Part shown: piece after piece, positions 57,435-64,000 of the stretch
Layout of the letters: every line of letters begins with the position of its first letter
How positions within the stretch are numbered: position 1 is the stretch's first letter
Origin: Ga0077555 sp050187415
GTDB taxonomy: Bacteria > Pseudomonadota > Alphaproteobacteria > Rhizobiales > Hyphomicrobiaceae
Direction: 5' to 3'
Assembly: GCA_050187415.1 (NCBI GenBank)
Contig: JBFWXN010000001.1
Location: forward strand, 1-64,000
Length of the DNA: 64,000 nucleotides
The notes under the pieces: model-generated
What the model saw: only the letters and a program-made list of their open reading frames with translations
Told to the model about the DNA's origin: nothing
Databases searched by the model: none
Program-made: the position numbers and the translations under genes

Positions 57435-58244
57435 ATGGGCAGCAACGCGGCTGATGACGGGGCGATCGAGGATCGGGACGATGCGGTGCGTGACGAGCGC
57501 CAGTCTGCGCCGTCATTGGCGGAGGTTTTCGGTGCTCCTCTGCCGGCACTCGGATTCATCGATCGGGCGCTGACCAAGAGCCTCTGCGGAGCTGCGATGC
57601 AGCGCTTCCAGGCTGTCCGCGGGCTGGAGCACGTGAGACCCGAGCTCGACCCGTTCGTACTCGCGCTCAATCACACGAGCCGGTTCGAGGCTGTCGCGCT
57701 GCCGGCGCTGTTGATGTATCGCAGGGGCGGCCGCCGCGTCCATTTCCTGGCCGATTGGAACTTCCAGATGATCCCCGGCGTCGGGCTGCTCTACCGCCGC
57801 TCCGGCGCCATCGTCGTCATGCGGAAATCGGCCCGGCCGCGTTTCCTCAATGCGTTGAAGCCGCTCTACGCCCACGCCGAGCCGTCGCATGCGCGCGCGC
57901 TGGCGCATCTGCGGGCGGGTCGCAGTGTCGGAATCTATCCGGAAGGCGCCGTCAATCACGATCCGGAGCGTCTCCTGCGCGGCCGCCTCGGTGCTGCGCG
58001 CCTGTCGCTGGAGGCGGGCGTGCCGGTGGTTCCTGCCGGTATCCGCCGCGTCGGCGGCAGCGCCCGTTGGCCGCTGCTCGATCTCACGTTCGGTCCCCCC
58101 TTGCGTCCCCCCCATCGATCCGAGGAAACTGTCACACGCGTAGACATACGAAGCTGGCATTCGATCATCATGTCTGAGATTTCCCGGCTCTCGGGAAAGG
58201 CCTGGGAGCCATTGCCACAGGAGCCCCGTCATGGGACGGCATGA
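57435..58244 (+). CDS. PlsC-like 1-acyl-glycerophosphate acyltransferase with HX4E motif
   Basis: This lysophospholipid-acyltransferase-fold protein of 269 residues has an acidic soluble N-terminus of about 30 residues. Motif I reads LNHTSRFEAVALP: the usual HX4D is HX4E here (His80, Glu85). Motif III is GIYPEGAVNHDPERLLRGRLGAARLS, and motif IV VPVVPAGI is near 200. Acyltransfer from acyl-CoA or acyl-ACP to a hydroxyl is the family activity; the Asp to Glu change may alter it. The C-terminus overlaps the start of the GNAT gene by 14 bases, a sign of translational coupling. ATG 57435 is assumed; a GTG at 57375 is another option. Confidence 0.82.
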   Translation: MGSNAADDGAIEDRDDAVRDERQSAPSLAEVFGAPLPALGFIDRALTKSLCGAAMQRFQAVRGLEHVRPELDPFVLALNHTSRFEAVALPALLMYRRGGRRVHFLADWNFQMIPGVGLLYRRSGAIVVMRKSARPRFLNALKPLYAHAEPSHARALAHLRAGRSVGIYPEGAVNHDPERLLRGRLGAARLSLEAGVPVVPAGIRRVGGSARWPLLDLTFGPPLRPPHRSEETVTRVDIRSWHSIIMSEISRLSGKAWEPLPQEPRHGTA

Positions 58245-58887
58245 TCCGGCAATCACGCGACGCGTGAAGAGCGAGGCCGAGCGCCAACAGGTGATCGAGG
58301 TCCTGCGGCAGACCTATGCTGGCGAGAAGGGCTGGATCGCCGATGCCGATGCGCAGATTCCCGCGTTCGATCTCGACCGCGATTCGATCGCATGGTTCGT
58401 CACCACCATGTCCGGGGAGCCCGTCGGCGTGCTGCGCATCCTGTTCGATCCCGCGATCGAGCAATACGCCAAGTACAGCCTGAAGTTGATCGATCCCGAG
58501 TTCCAGGTGGACGAGTTGCTGCAGGGTGCTCGCATCGCCGAGGTCGGGCGCTTCGCGGTGGTCGCCAGGCGGCGTGGACGCCTCACCGTGGCGACCAGCC
58601 TGATGCGCGCGGCCTTCTCCGAGATCATTGCGCGCGGCTACACGCATCTCGTCACCGACGTGTTCGAGGACGATCCGCACAGCCCCTACGGATTTCACAC
58701 GCGGGTGATCGGCTTCAAGCCCGTGGCCACGCACGAGGTGGGAGAACTGCGCAGCCGCAGCCGCCGCATCACCCTGGTGCTCGACATGAAGTCCGCCTAC
58801 GCTCGGCTGAGACGTCACAGTCGATGGCTGTTCCAGAACCTGACGCTCGACTGGAGCGAGGGAATGCACCAAAAGGCGATGGGGTAA
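58231..58887 (+). CDS. GNAT/FeeM-like N-acyl amino acid synthase family protein
   Basis: This acyltransferase-fold protein of 218 residues begins with a polar region (KSEAERQQVIEVLRQTYAGEKGW) and has the core sequence RIAEVGRFAVVARRRGRLTVATSLMRAAFSEI, like the GNAT-related FeeM and autoinducer-synthase fold, where an acyl chain from ACP is joined to an amine. YGFHTRVIGFKPV is the typical C-terminal strand. The start overlaps the end of the PlsC-like gene. The pair (amine N-acylation, then hydroxyl O-acylation) is the logic of OlsB/OlsA in aminolipid synthesis, though this is inference. It is not the standard OlsB. Confidence 0.78.
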   Translation: MGRHDPAITRRVKSEAERQQVIEVLRQTYAGEKGWIADADAQIPAFDLDRDSIAWFVTTMSGEPVGVLRILFDPAIEQYAKYSLKLIDPEFQVDELLQGARIAEVGRFAVVARRRGRLTVATSLMRAAFSEIIARGYTHLVTDVFEDDPHSPYGFHTRVIGFKPVATHEVGELRSRSRRITLVLDMKSAYARLRRHSRWLFQNLTLDWSEGMHQKAMG

Positions 58888-59047
58888 GCGGCGGGTCTGG
58901 CGTCCGCAGCATTCGCCAGGTCGAGCGCGGCGCAGGCGCAACGGCAATTTGTCCCGCCTGTCAGGTCTTCGCGCGGCTCGACCCAGTGTATACGCCGGGG
59001 CCATAGACGGTTGGCGATCCGTCCAGCATCGAGGCACGGCCGGCGAA

Positions 59048-60391
59048 ATGGGATTCCACAGACTTCTGCAGCGCTTGAGGTGGACGTTCGGCCGCGAGCT
59101 TTGGATCAGGCCGGCGCTGGCCAGCCTATTTTCGATCCTGATGGCGGTCTTCTCGTATTGGGTGGGCAGCAGCTATGAAGGCAAGGTCAACCTCGCCATC
59201 GACGAAAGCTCGCTCACCAACCTGTTCGGCATCTTCGCGTCGAGCATGCTGACGGTGGCGACCTTCACCGTCACCGCCATCATGGCGGCGGCGTCCTCCG
59301 CCGCCACCTCGACCACGCCGCGCGCCTCGGGCCTCATCCTGTCCGACAACAAGGCGCAGCTCGTGCTGTCGGCGTTCATCGCGGCGTTCATCTATTCGAT
59401 CTGCGGCATCATCTCGCTCAAGGCGTTCGCCTATGGGCAGGCCGGCCGCTTCCTCCTGTTCGTCGGCCTGATCGTCATCGTTTCGTTCGTGCTGGTGTCG
59501 TTCGTCAACTGGGTCGACCACGCCATGAAGCTCGGCCGACAGGTCACGGTGATCGACAAGCTGACCGAGGCGACGCTCGACATGATCACGCCCGAGAACG
59601 TCGGAACGTGGGGCGCGCGCGTGGGCTACAGCGAACTGCCCGAGGGCGCACTGCCGATCTGCGGGCCGAGGGTCGGCTATCTGCACGCGATCGATGTCGA
59701 GGGGCTTTCCGACTGGGCCGAGGAAAACGGTCTCGTCGTGCATCTGCTCGTGCGGCCGGGTGACTCGATCGACACCGCGACGCCGTTCGCCGCCATCGAG
59801 CCCGCGCCCGCCATCCTGGGCGAGCACCTCGCGCGCCATCTCGAACGTATCGCCTCGTGTCTGGAGATCGACGCCTCGCGCGACTACATGATCGACGTGC
59901 GGTTCGGCTTCGTCACGCTTGCCGAAACCGCCGATCGCGCGCTGTCGCCTGGTATCAACGACCCCGGCACCGCGATTGCGATCCTCGGTCGCCAGCTCGA
60001 GGTGATGACCCGCTGGGCCGAGGTGCGCAAGCAGGTGGATGCGCTGCCGAAGTTCGAGCGGGTCTACATGCCCGCGCTGACGGCCGAAGAGGTGATGCGC
60101 GACTGCTTCACCGCGATCTCGCGCGACGGGGCCGGTGCCGTGGAAGTTGGAATTCGTCTTCAGAAGACGCTGGCGGCGATTGCCCGGCTGGGTGAGGCCG
60201 ACATGACGATCGCGGCCGGTGAACTGTCGCGATGCGCGCTCGTGCTCGCCGAGAATGCGCTCATCGCCGAGGCGCACAAGGACCTCGTCCGCAAGGCCGC
60301 CGCGCAAGTGGCGAAGGCCGTTGCCGGGACTGACGAGAACCCCGCCACGATCCTCCGGCCGTCCGATATACTGAGCCGAAAAGATAAGTGA
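59048..60391 (+). CDS. DUF2254 membrane protein
   Basis: This is a predicted inner-membrane protein of 447 residues of the DUF2254 family. After a basic N-terminus come membrane segments near 24-44 (ASLFSILMAVFSYWVGSSY), 65-92 (FASSMLTVATFTVTAIMAAASSA), 115-135 and 140-165. Family marks are ASGLILSDNKAQLVLSAFIAAFIYSICGIISLKA and the soluble-half segment ALSPGINDPGTAIAILGRQLE. Function unknown; relatives have been linked loosely to stress tolerance. It stands alone after the lipid cluster, 160 bases downstream, and converges with the metacaspase. Confidence 0.88.
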   Translation: MGFHRLLQRLRWTFGRELWIRPALASLFSILMAVFSYWVGSSYEGKVNLAIDESSLTNLFGIFASSMLTVATFTVTAIMAAASSAATSTTPRASGLILSDNKAQLVLSAFIAAFIYSICGIISLKAFAYGQAGRFLLFVGLIVIVSFVLVSFVNWVDHAMKLGRQVTVIDKLTEATLDMITPENVGTWGARVGYSELPEGALPICGPRVGYLHAIDVEGLSDWAEENGLVVHLLVRPGDSIDTATPFAAIEPAPAILGEHLARHLERIASCLEIDASRDYMIDVRFGFVTLAETADRALSPGINDPGTAIAILGRQLEVMTRWAEVRKQVDALPKFERVYMPALTAEEVMRDCFTAISRDGAGAVEVGIRLQKTLAAIARLGEADMTIAAGELSRCALVLAENALIAEAHKDLVRKAAAQVAKAVAGTDENPATILRPSDILSRKDK

Positions 60392-60422
60392 TGCGCGTCG
60401 CCGCGGGCGAGCCCGCTGCCGC

Positions 60423-60441
60423 CCGGCACCGCCCGTGCCGG
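60423..60441. terminator. hairpin between DUF2254 and metacaspase genes
   Basis: A 7-bp perfect stem (CCGGCAC/GTGCCGG) with a 5-base loop lies in the 73-base gap between two convergent genes. The following sequence is CTCGCATTT. It probably serves both genes. Confidence 0.5.
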
Positions 60442-60464
60442 CTCGCATTTCCTAGATTGCAATT

Positions 60465-61925
60465 CTATTGGGAAAATACTATGCGCTCAGTCAAAGCGGA
60501 ATGTTCCCAAGGTATCTGCCTATTGTCGGTTGACTGCATGACATCGCGTCGCACTTTAATGAGAATATCTTGCAGGCTAAGACCAGACGCGCCAAAATGA
60601 TTAATTAATGCTGTCGCAAACGGTGAATTTTCTCCGTCGCCATCCAAAGCGACGTTCCCTGGCTGCGTAGAATAGCTGATTAGAGTGCCGGCGCCTGACT
60701 CAATTGCTGCGAGCCCGCGACCGATCTGGACCGACCGCGTTCCCATTGATCGAGCCAAATTACGAGCAAGTGGATTGTTCCGACATGCATCCAGGAAGAT
60801 CACGTTCGTTCTCACAGCGCTTTCCATCGATCGTTGGACTAAAGATAGAGAAATCAGTTCAAAATCGACATCGCTTGCTGTTTCAAGTTTCGCATCTACT
60901 GGAACTAAATAATTTTTTCCATCCAGTTGAATGCCATGGCCCGCATAAAACATGAGCCCGAGTTTGCCGCTCGAGAGAGACCGCGCAAATGAACGAATTA
61001 TATTTTCCATTTCACTCTTGTTGAGGTCAAGACCAAGGAACACGCGAAATCCAATGCTCTCGAGAAGAGAGCTGAACCTGCGCGCGTCGTTAGATGGATT
61101 TCGCAATTGCCCAGCTGTCAGGTAGTTTGAATTGCCGATCACAAGGGCCACGTTAGAAGGGTTCGATTTTTGGCTATTGGCCGCTTTCATTTTTGCTTGC
61201 AATTTTTTTCGAAGCGAAACGCCCGATCCATCTTCCGGCTTTAGTGTTAGGTACAGATCAATATCCGATAAGGATTTATTAAGTTCGTTGTCTTCATAAT
61301 AAGCTAGACCTCTCCAATACAGCGCGGCTGCGTTATTCGGAGTCAGATCGAGATATTTAGAAAGGTCCCACGCCGCGGATCGGTATTTGTTCAGGTTGAA
61401 GTAGGCCATTGCTCGGTTCCAGTAAGCAACCTGCTTGCCTTTCAATGTCAAGTTGACCTTAAGAGCCTTGTTTACATGCTCGATAGCTTTTTGGGGATTT
61501 TCTTTTACATTGAAGTGTGCGCTATTGAGAATGAAATTTCCATTGTCTGGTTCAAGCCGAAGTGCTGCGTCGATATGATTTTTGGCCTCGGCATCGCGGC
61601 TCAAGTCGCGAAGGGCAAATCCCGTCGTTGTGTGGCACCATGCCTTGTCAATCCGTCTAGCATCGGCTTGCAAAACTTCTTTGCAGTCACTAATTGCATT
61701 TTCGAATTGCTTGATTTTCCTATAAAGTATCGCTCGTTTTTGCTTGTAATGCCATCTCGTTCGATTTCTCCGATCAAGACGGTCGATGGCTGATGTGCAC
61801 GCCTTAATTGCTGCGTTTGAATCCACGTCTTGCGCGTCGCATTTATCCTTTGCATGGGCGAGAAACGGCAAAATAATAAAAACTAGAGTTATAAGAAAGC
61901 TTGGCCACAAGCGTTGACTTATCAT
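60465..61925 (-). CDS. secreted metacaspase with N-terminal TPRs (caspase family C14)
   Basis: This 486-residue protein combines a signal peptide (WPSFLITLVFIILPFLAHA, cleavage near 25), three or four TPR-like repeats (about 60-230), and a caspase-like peptidase C14 domain from about 258. The domain begins VALVIGNSNYLTAGQLRNPSNDA, with catalytic His330 in FYAGHGIQLDGKNY and Cys381 in FLDACRNNPLARN. Bacterial metacaspases cleave after Arg or Lys. Secretion and TPR scaffold suggest action on periplasmic or surface partners. Codon use and base composition are clearly more AT-rich than all neighbours, which suggests acquisition. AAGG precedes ATG 61925. No toxin-antitoxin or defence partner is adjacent. 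Confidence 0.9.
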   Translation of the reverse strand: MISQRLWPSFLITLVFIILPFLAHAKDKCDAQDVDSNAAIKACTSAIDRLDRRNRTRWHYKQKRAILYRKIKQFENAISDCKEVLQADARRIDKAWCHTTTGFALRDLSRDAEAKNHIDAALRLEPDNGNFILNSAHFNVKENPQKAIEHVNKALKVNLTLKGKQVAYWNRAMAYFNLNKYRSAAWDLSKYLDLTPNNAAALYWRGLAYYEDNELNKSLSDIDLYLTLKPEDGSGVSLRKKLQAKMKAANSQKSNPSNVALVIGNSNYLTAGQLRNPSNDARRFSSLLESIGFRVFLGLDLNKSEMENIIRSFARSLSSGKLGLMFYAGHGIQLDGKNYLVPVDAKLETASDVDFELISLSLVQRSMESAVRTNVIFLDACRNNPLARNLARSMGTRSVQIGRGLAAIESGAGTLISYSTQPGNVALDGDGENSPFATALINHFGASGLSLQDILIKVRRDVMQSTDNRQIPWEHSALTERIVFSQ

Positions 61926-62266
61926 TATGCCTTTTTCCCGAAAACAACGTGGCCGATAGACCGAACGTTCTCCCAACAACTGATAGAGTATGCTGAGCTT
62001 ACCCTAGGCCTCATACTGGCGCAACACGCCTCGGTTTCGGCCAATCCTCTTCCGTCGAGCTGAGCGCACGATAGGGCTGCTGCTCGCCACTGGACGGCGT
62101 CCGCTTCCTTCGCAGTGCCGTCGCGGCGGGGCGGCTCGCGGGTGGTACAGCATCCCAACGTGTCATCCTCGGGCTTGTCCCGAGGATCCATCGTGCCGCA
62201 GGTTCGATGCTCTCGAGCAGCCACAGAACGCGCCGTCTCCCATTCCACGCACCGAATATCGACGCC
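61926..62266. other. 341-base gap with a REP-like palindrome
   Basis: Between smc and the metacaspase (both minus strand) no gene is supported. The stretch next to the metacaspase is AT-richer and should contain its promoter. Nearer smc lies a palindromic element of alphaproteobacterial type. Confidence 0.5.
62165..62187. repeat. palindromic intergenic element (REP-like)
   Basis: ATCCTCGGG and CCCGAGGAT form a perfect 9-bp stem around CTTGT. This CCTCGGGCTTGTCCCGAGGATC form is, from memory, widespread between genes in alphaproteobacterial genomes. It lies 80 bases past the smc stop and may act as terminator or mRNA stabiliser. Confidence 0.7.
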
Positions 62267-64000
62267 TCAAATGGCTGCGCGCTCGTCGTCGGTCCCGTCG
62301 TCCTCGATGATCCGCTCGGCGGTGGCGAGGTCTACGGAAACGAGCTGCGAAACGCCCTTCTCGGCCATGGTCACGCCGAACAGGCGGTTCATGCGCGCCA
62401 TGGTCATCGGATGATGCGTGATGACCAGGAACCGCGTCGATGTCTCGGCCGCCATCTGCTCCATCAGCGTGCAGAAGCGATCCACGTTCGAGTCGTCCAG
62501 CGGCGCGTCCACCTCGTCCAGCACGCAGATCGGCGACGGGTTGGTCAGAAACACCGCGAAGATCAGCGAGAGTGCGGTCAACGATTGTTCGCCGCCCGAC
62601 AACAGCGAGAGCGTGGCCGGCTTCTTGCCGGGCGGCTTGGCGATGATCTCGAGGCCGCCCTGCAACGGGTCCTCCTCGCTCTCGATCATCTCGAGACGCG
62701 CCTCGCCGCCGCCGAACAGCGTGCTGAATAGCCGGCGGAAGTGCCCATCGACGGTCTTGAAGGCATCGCCCAGCCGCTTCCTGGCCTCGCGGTTGAGCTG
62801 GCCGATCGCGCCGCGCAGCTTGAGCACGGCCTGCTCGACATCGGCACGCTCGGCGTCGAGCCTGGCGTGCTCCTCGGAGAGCCGCGTCAGCTCGTCCTCC
62901 GCCTTGAGGTTGACGCCGCCCAGCCGATCGCGCTCGGACTTGAGGCGCGTGAGCCGGCGTTCGGCGTCGGCCTGCGACGGCAGCTTGCTTGCGGGCGTCT
63001 CGCCGGCCAGCGCCAGACAATCCTCCGGCGCCACGTCCAGCGCCTCACGGATGCGGCGGCCCTCGACGGCGCGCCTTGCCCGCGCGGCATCGAGCTGCGC
63101 CTCGGCGCGCGCCCGCGTCTCACGGCCCTCGGCAACGAGGCCCTGCGCCGTTCGGAGCGCCTGTTGCGCGCGCTTCAGTGCGCCTTCGGCCGCCGCGTGG
63201 CGGTCCGCTGCCGCCTGGCGATTGCGCTCGGCCGCTGCGATCTCGTCGATCAGCCGCTGACGCCGCTCGTCGAGCATCGCCGGCAGGTCGTCGAGGCCTT
63301 CCAATTCGCCGGCAATCTCGCCGTGACGCGCCTGCAGCGCCGCTGCCTGCCGTCCGGTGTCGGCAACCCGCGCCACCCACCGCTCGCGCTCGCGTGCGAT
63401 CGCGGCGAGACGGTCGGCGCGCTGCCGCCGCTCGCGGACGAGCGCCTGCACCGCCTCGCGCCGTTCGGCATGCGTCGCCCGTGCGCGATGCGCGGCGTTC
63501 TCCGCGATCGCGACGCTCTCGTCGAGACCGTCGTCGGCTTCGAGAATGTCCAGTGCCGCCTCGGCTTCGAGAAGCTGCTCCTCGGCCTCCACCATGCCGT
63601 CGGTGAGCCGGCCGCGCGCCTCTTCGAGCGATTGACGGCGTTGCTCGGTTTCGCGCGCATGACGCTCGATCGCGCCGAGCGCATCGCGTGCCCGTGCAAG
63701 CTCGGTCTGCGTGTCCCGAGAGAGATGCCGCAAGCGGCGCGCTTCGCCCTCGGCGGCGGCTCGACGTTGTGCGGCGCGTTCTGCGTCCTGCGCCCGCTTG
63801 CCGGCGTCGCGCGCCAGCGCCGCCTCGCGCGACTTGAGATGACCCAGCCGGTTGCGCTCCGCCAGCCGCAGCGCGGCTGCCGACGGTGCATCGGCCGCGG
63901 CTACGAAGCCGTCCCATCGCCACAGATCGCCTTCGCGTGACACCAGCCGCTGACCGGGCTTCAAGTGCTCCTGCAGCCGCCGGCCGTCGGCCCGGGCAAC
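62267..64000 (-). CDS. smc: chromosome segregation protein SMC (C-terminal part)
   Basis: This is the ring-shaped ATPase that compacts and segregates chromosomes. The window holds only the C-terminal 577 residues; the gene continues beyond 64000 with the hinge, first coiled coil and Walker A head. The visible part starts right after the hinge (KPGQRLVSREGDLWRWDGFV), runs through a long Ala/Arg/Glu coiled coil (about 40-400) and ends with the C-terminal head: signature LSGGEQSLTALSLIF and Walker B VLDEVDAPLDDSNV, then TRFLVITHHPMTMARMNRLFGVTM. These identify SMC rather than SbcC or RecN. Stop at 62267. Confidence 0.96.
   Translation of the reverse strand, partial: VARADGRRLQEHLKPGQRLVSREGDLWRWDGFVAAADAPSAAALRLAERNRLGHLKSREAALARDAGKRAQDAERAAQRRAAAEGEARRLRHLSRDTQTELARARDALGAIERHARETEQRRQSLEEARGRLTDGMVEAEEQLLEAEAALDILEADDGLDESVAIAENAAHRARATHAERREAVQALVRERRQRADRLAAIARERERWVARVADTGRQAAALQARHGEIAGELEGLDDLPAMLDERRQRLIDEIAAAERNRQAAADRHAAAEGALKRAQQALRTAQGLVAEGRETRARAEAQLDAARARRAVEGRRIREALDVAPEDCLALAGETPASKLPSQADAERRLTRLKSERDRLGGVNLKAEDELTRLSEEHARLDAERADVEQAVLKLRGAIGQLNREARKRLGDAFKTVDGHFRRLFSTLFGGGEARLEMIESEEDPLQGGLEIIAKPPGKKPATLSLLSGGEQSLTALSLIFAVFLTNPSPICVLDEVDAPLDDSNVDRFCTLMEQMAAETSTRFLVITHHPMTMARMNRLFGVTMAEKGVSQLVSVDLATAERIIEDDGTDDERAAI

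Noticed and set aside
58231..58887. LuxI-type homoserine lactone synthase
   Set aside because: The GNAT-like fold is shared, but the conserved Arg/Asp/Glu pattern of LuxI is absent and no LuxR-type regulator is adjacent; a FeeM-like or general GNAT assignment is safer.

Overview
This 64-kb window is gap-poor, high-GC chromosomal DNA (mid-60s % GC by eye) from an alphaproteobacterium. The evidence is the Tol-Pal/CpoB/TilS/FtsH block, SMC and UvrD variants of alphaproteobacterial type, a heat-shock promoter of the alphaproteobacterial form in front of ftsH, and a CCTCGGG palindrome of the kind common between genes in that class. Many acyl-CoA, aldehyde and flavin-monooxygenase genes suggest a free-living heterotroph, possibly of the order Hyphomicrobiales; I cannot name the genus. 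I see no IS element, prophage, CRISPR array, rRNA or convincing tRNA.

Layout. 1-3.8 kb: 3' part of uvrD, then an SDR and a class I glutamine amidotransferase that overlap. 4-7.6 kb: F420-type LLM oxidoreductase, membrane glycosyltransferase 2 and an orphan amino-acid-type binding protein. 7.7-23.5 kb: mixed catabolism, with a carboxymuconolactone decarboxylase-like protein, MFS transporters, UspA, a BadH-like SDR, bacterioferritin, a ThDP decarboxylase with an aldehyde dehydrogenase, glutathione-dependent formaldehyde dehydrogenase, a 2OG-Fe(II) oxygenase, and a CaiB-type CoA-transferase with its acyl-CoA ligase. 23.6-29.3 kb: the queuosine genes queA and tgt, separated by a SnoaL-like gene, an orphan Tat-exported sugar-type binding protein and a GreA/Rnk-like regulator.

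29.3-53 kb is dominated by the cell envelope. tolQ-tolR-tolA lies on the minus strand (32.8 to 30.4 kb). tolB, two tiny tandem lipoproteins, pal, a CpoB/Pal-like hybrid, cpoB, tilS and ftsH lie on the plus strand (44.2-53 kb). The usual single Tol-Pal operon is therefore split into two halves pointing away from each other. About 11 kb separates them, holding an MFS exporter, a metallo-beta-lactamase-fold hydrolase, an NtaA-type monooxygenase, a LysE exporter, two tandem L,D-transpeptidases, dihydroorotase and YgfZ.

53-60.4 kb: 3-hydroxybutyrate dehydrogenase, then a lipid/glycan cluster: a GT39-like transferase, a polyprenyl-phosphate-sugar-synthase-like GT2, a LAB_N membrane protein, and a PlsC-like acyltransferase overlapping a FeeM-like GNAT. 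A DUF2254 membrane protein follows. 60.4-64 kb: a secreted TPR-metacaspase on a visibly AT-richer segment, then the C-terminal half of smc running off the window.

The most unusual items are the tandem 24-residue mature lipoproteins between tolB and pal, the CpoB/Pal-like hybrid beside the genuine pal and cpoB, the acyltransferase/GNAT pair with an altered HX4E motif, the secreted metacaspase island, and a 22-bp element repeated in front of two convergent enzyme genes.
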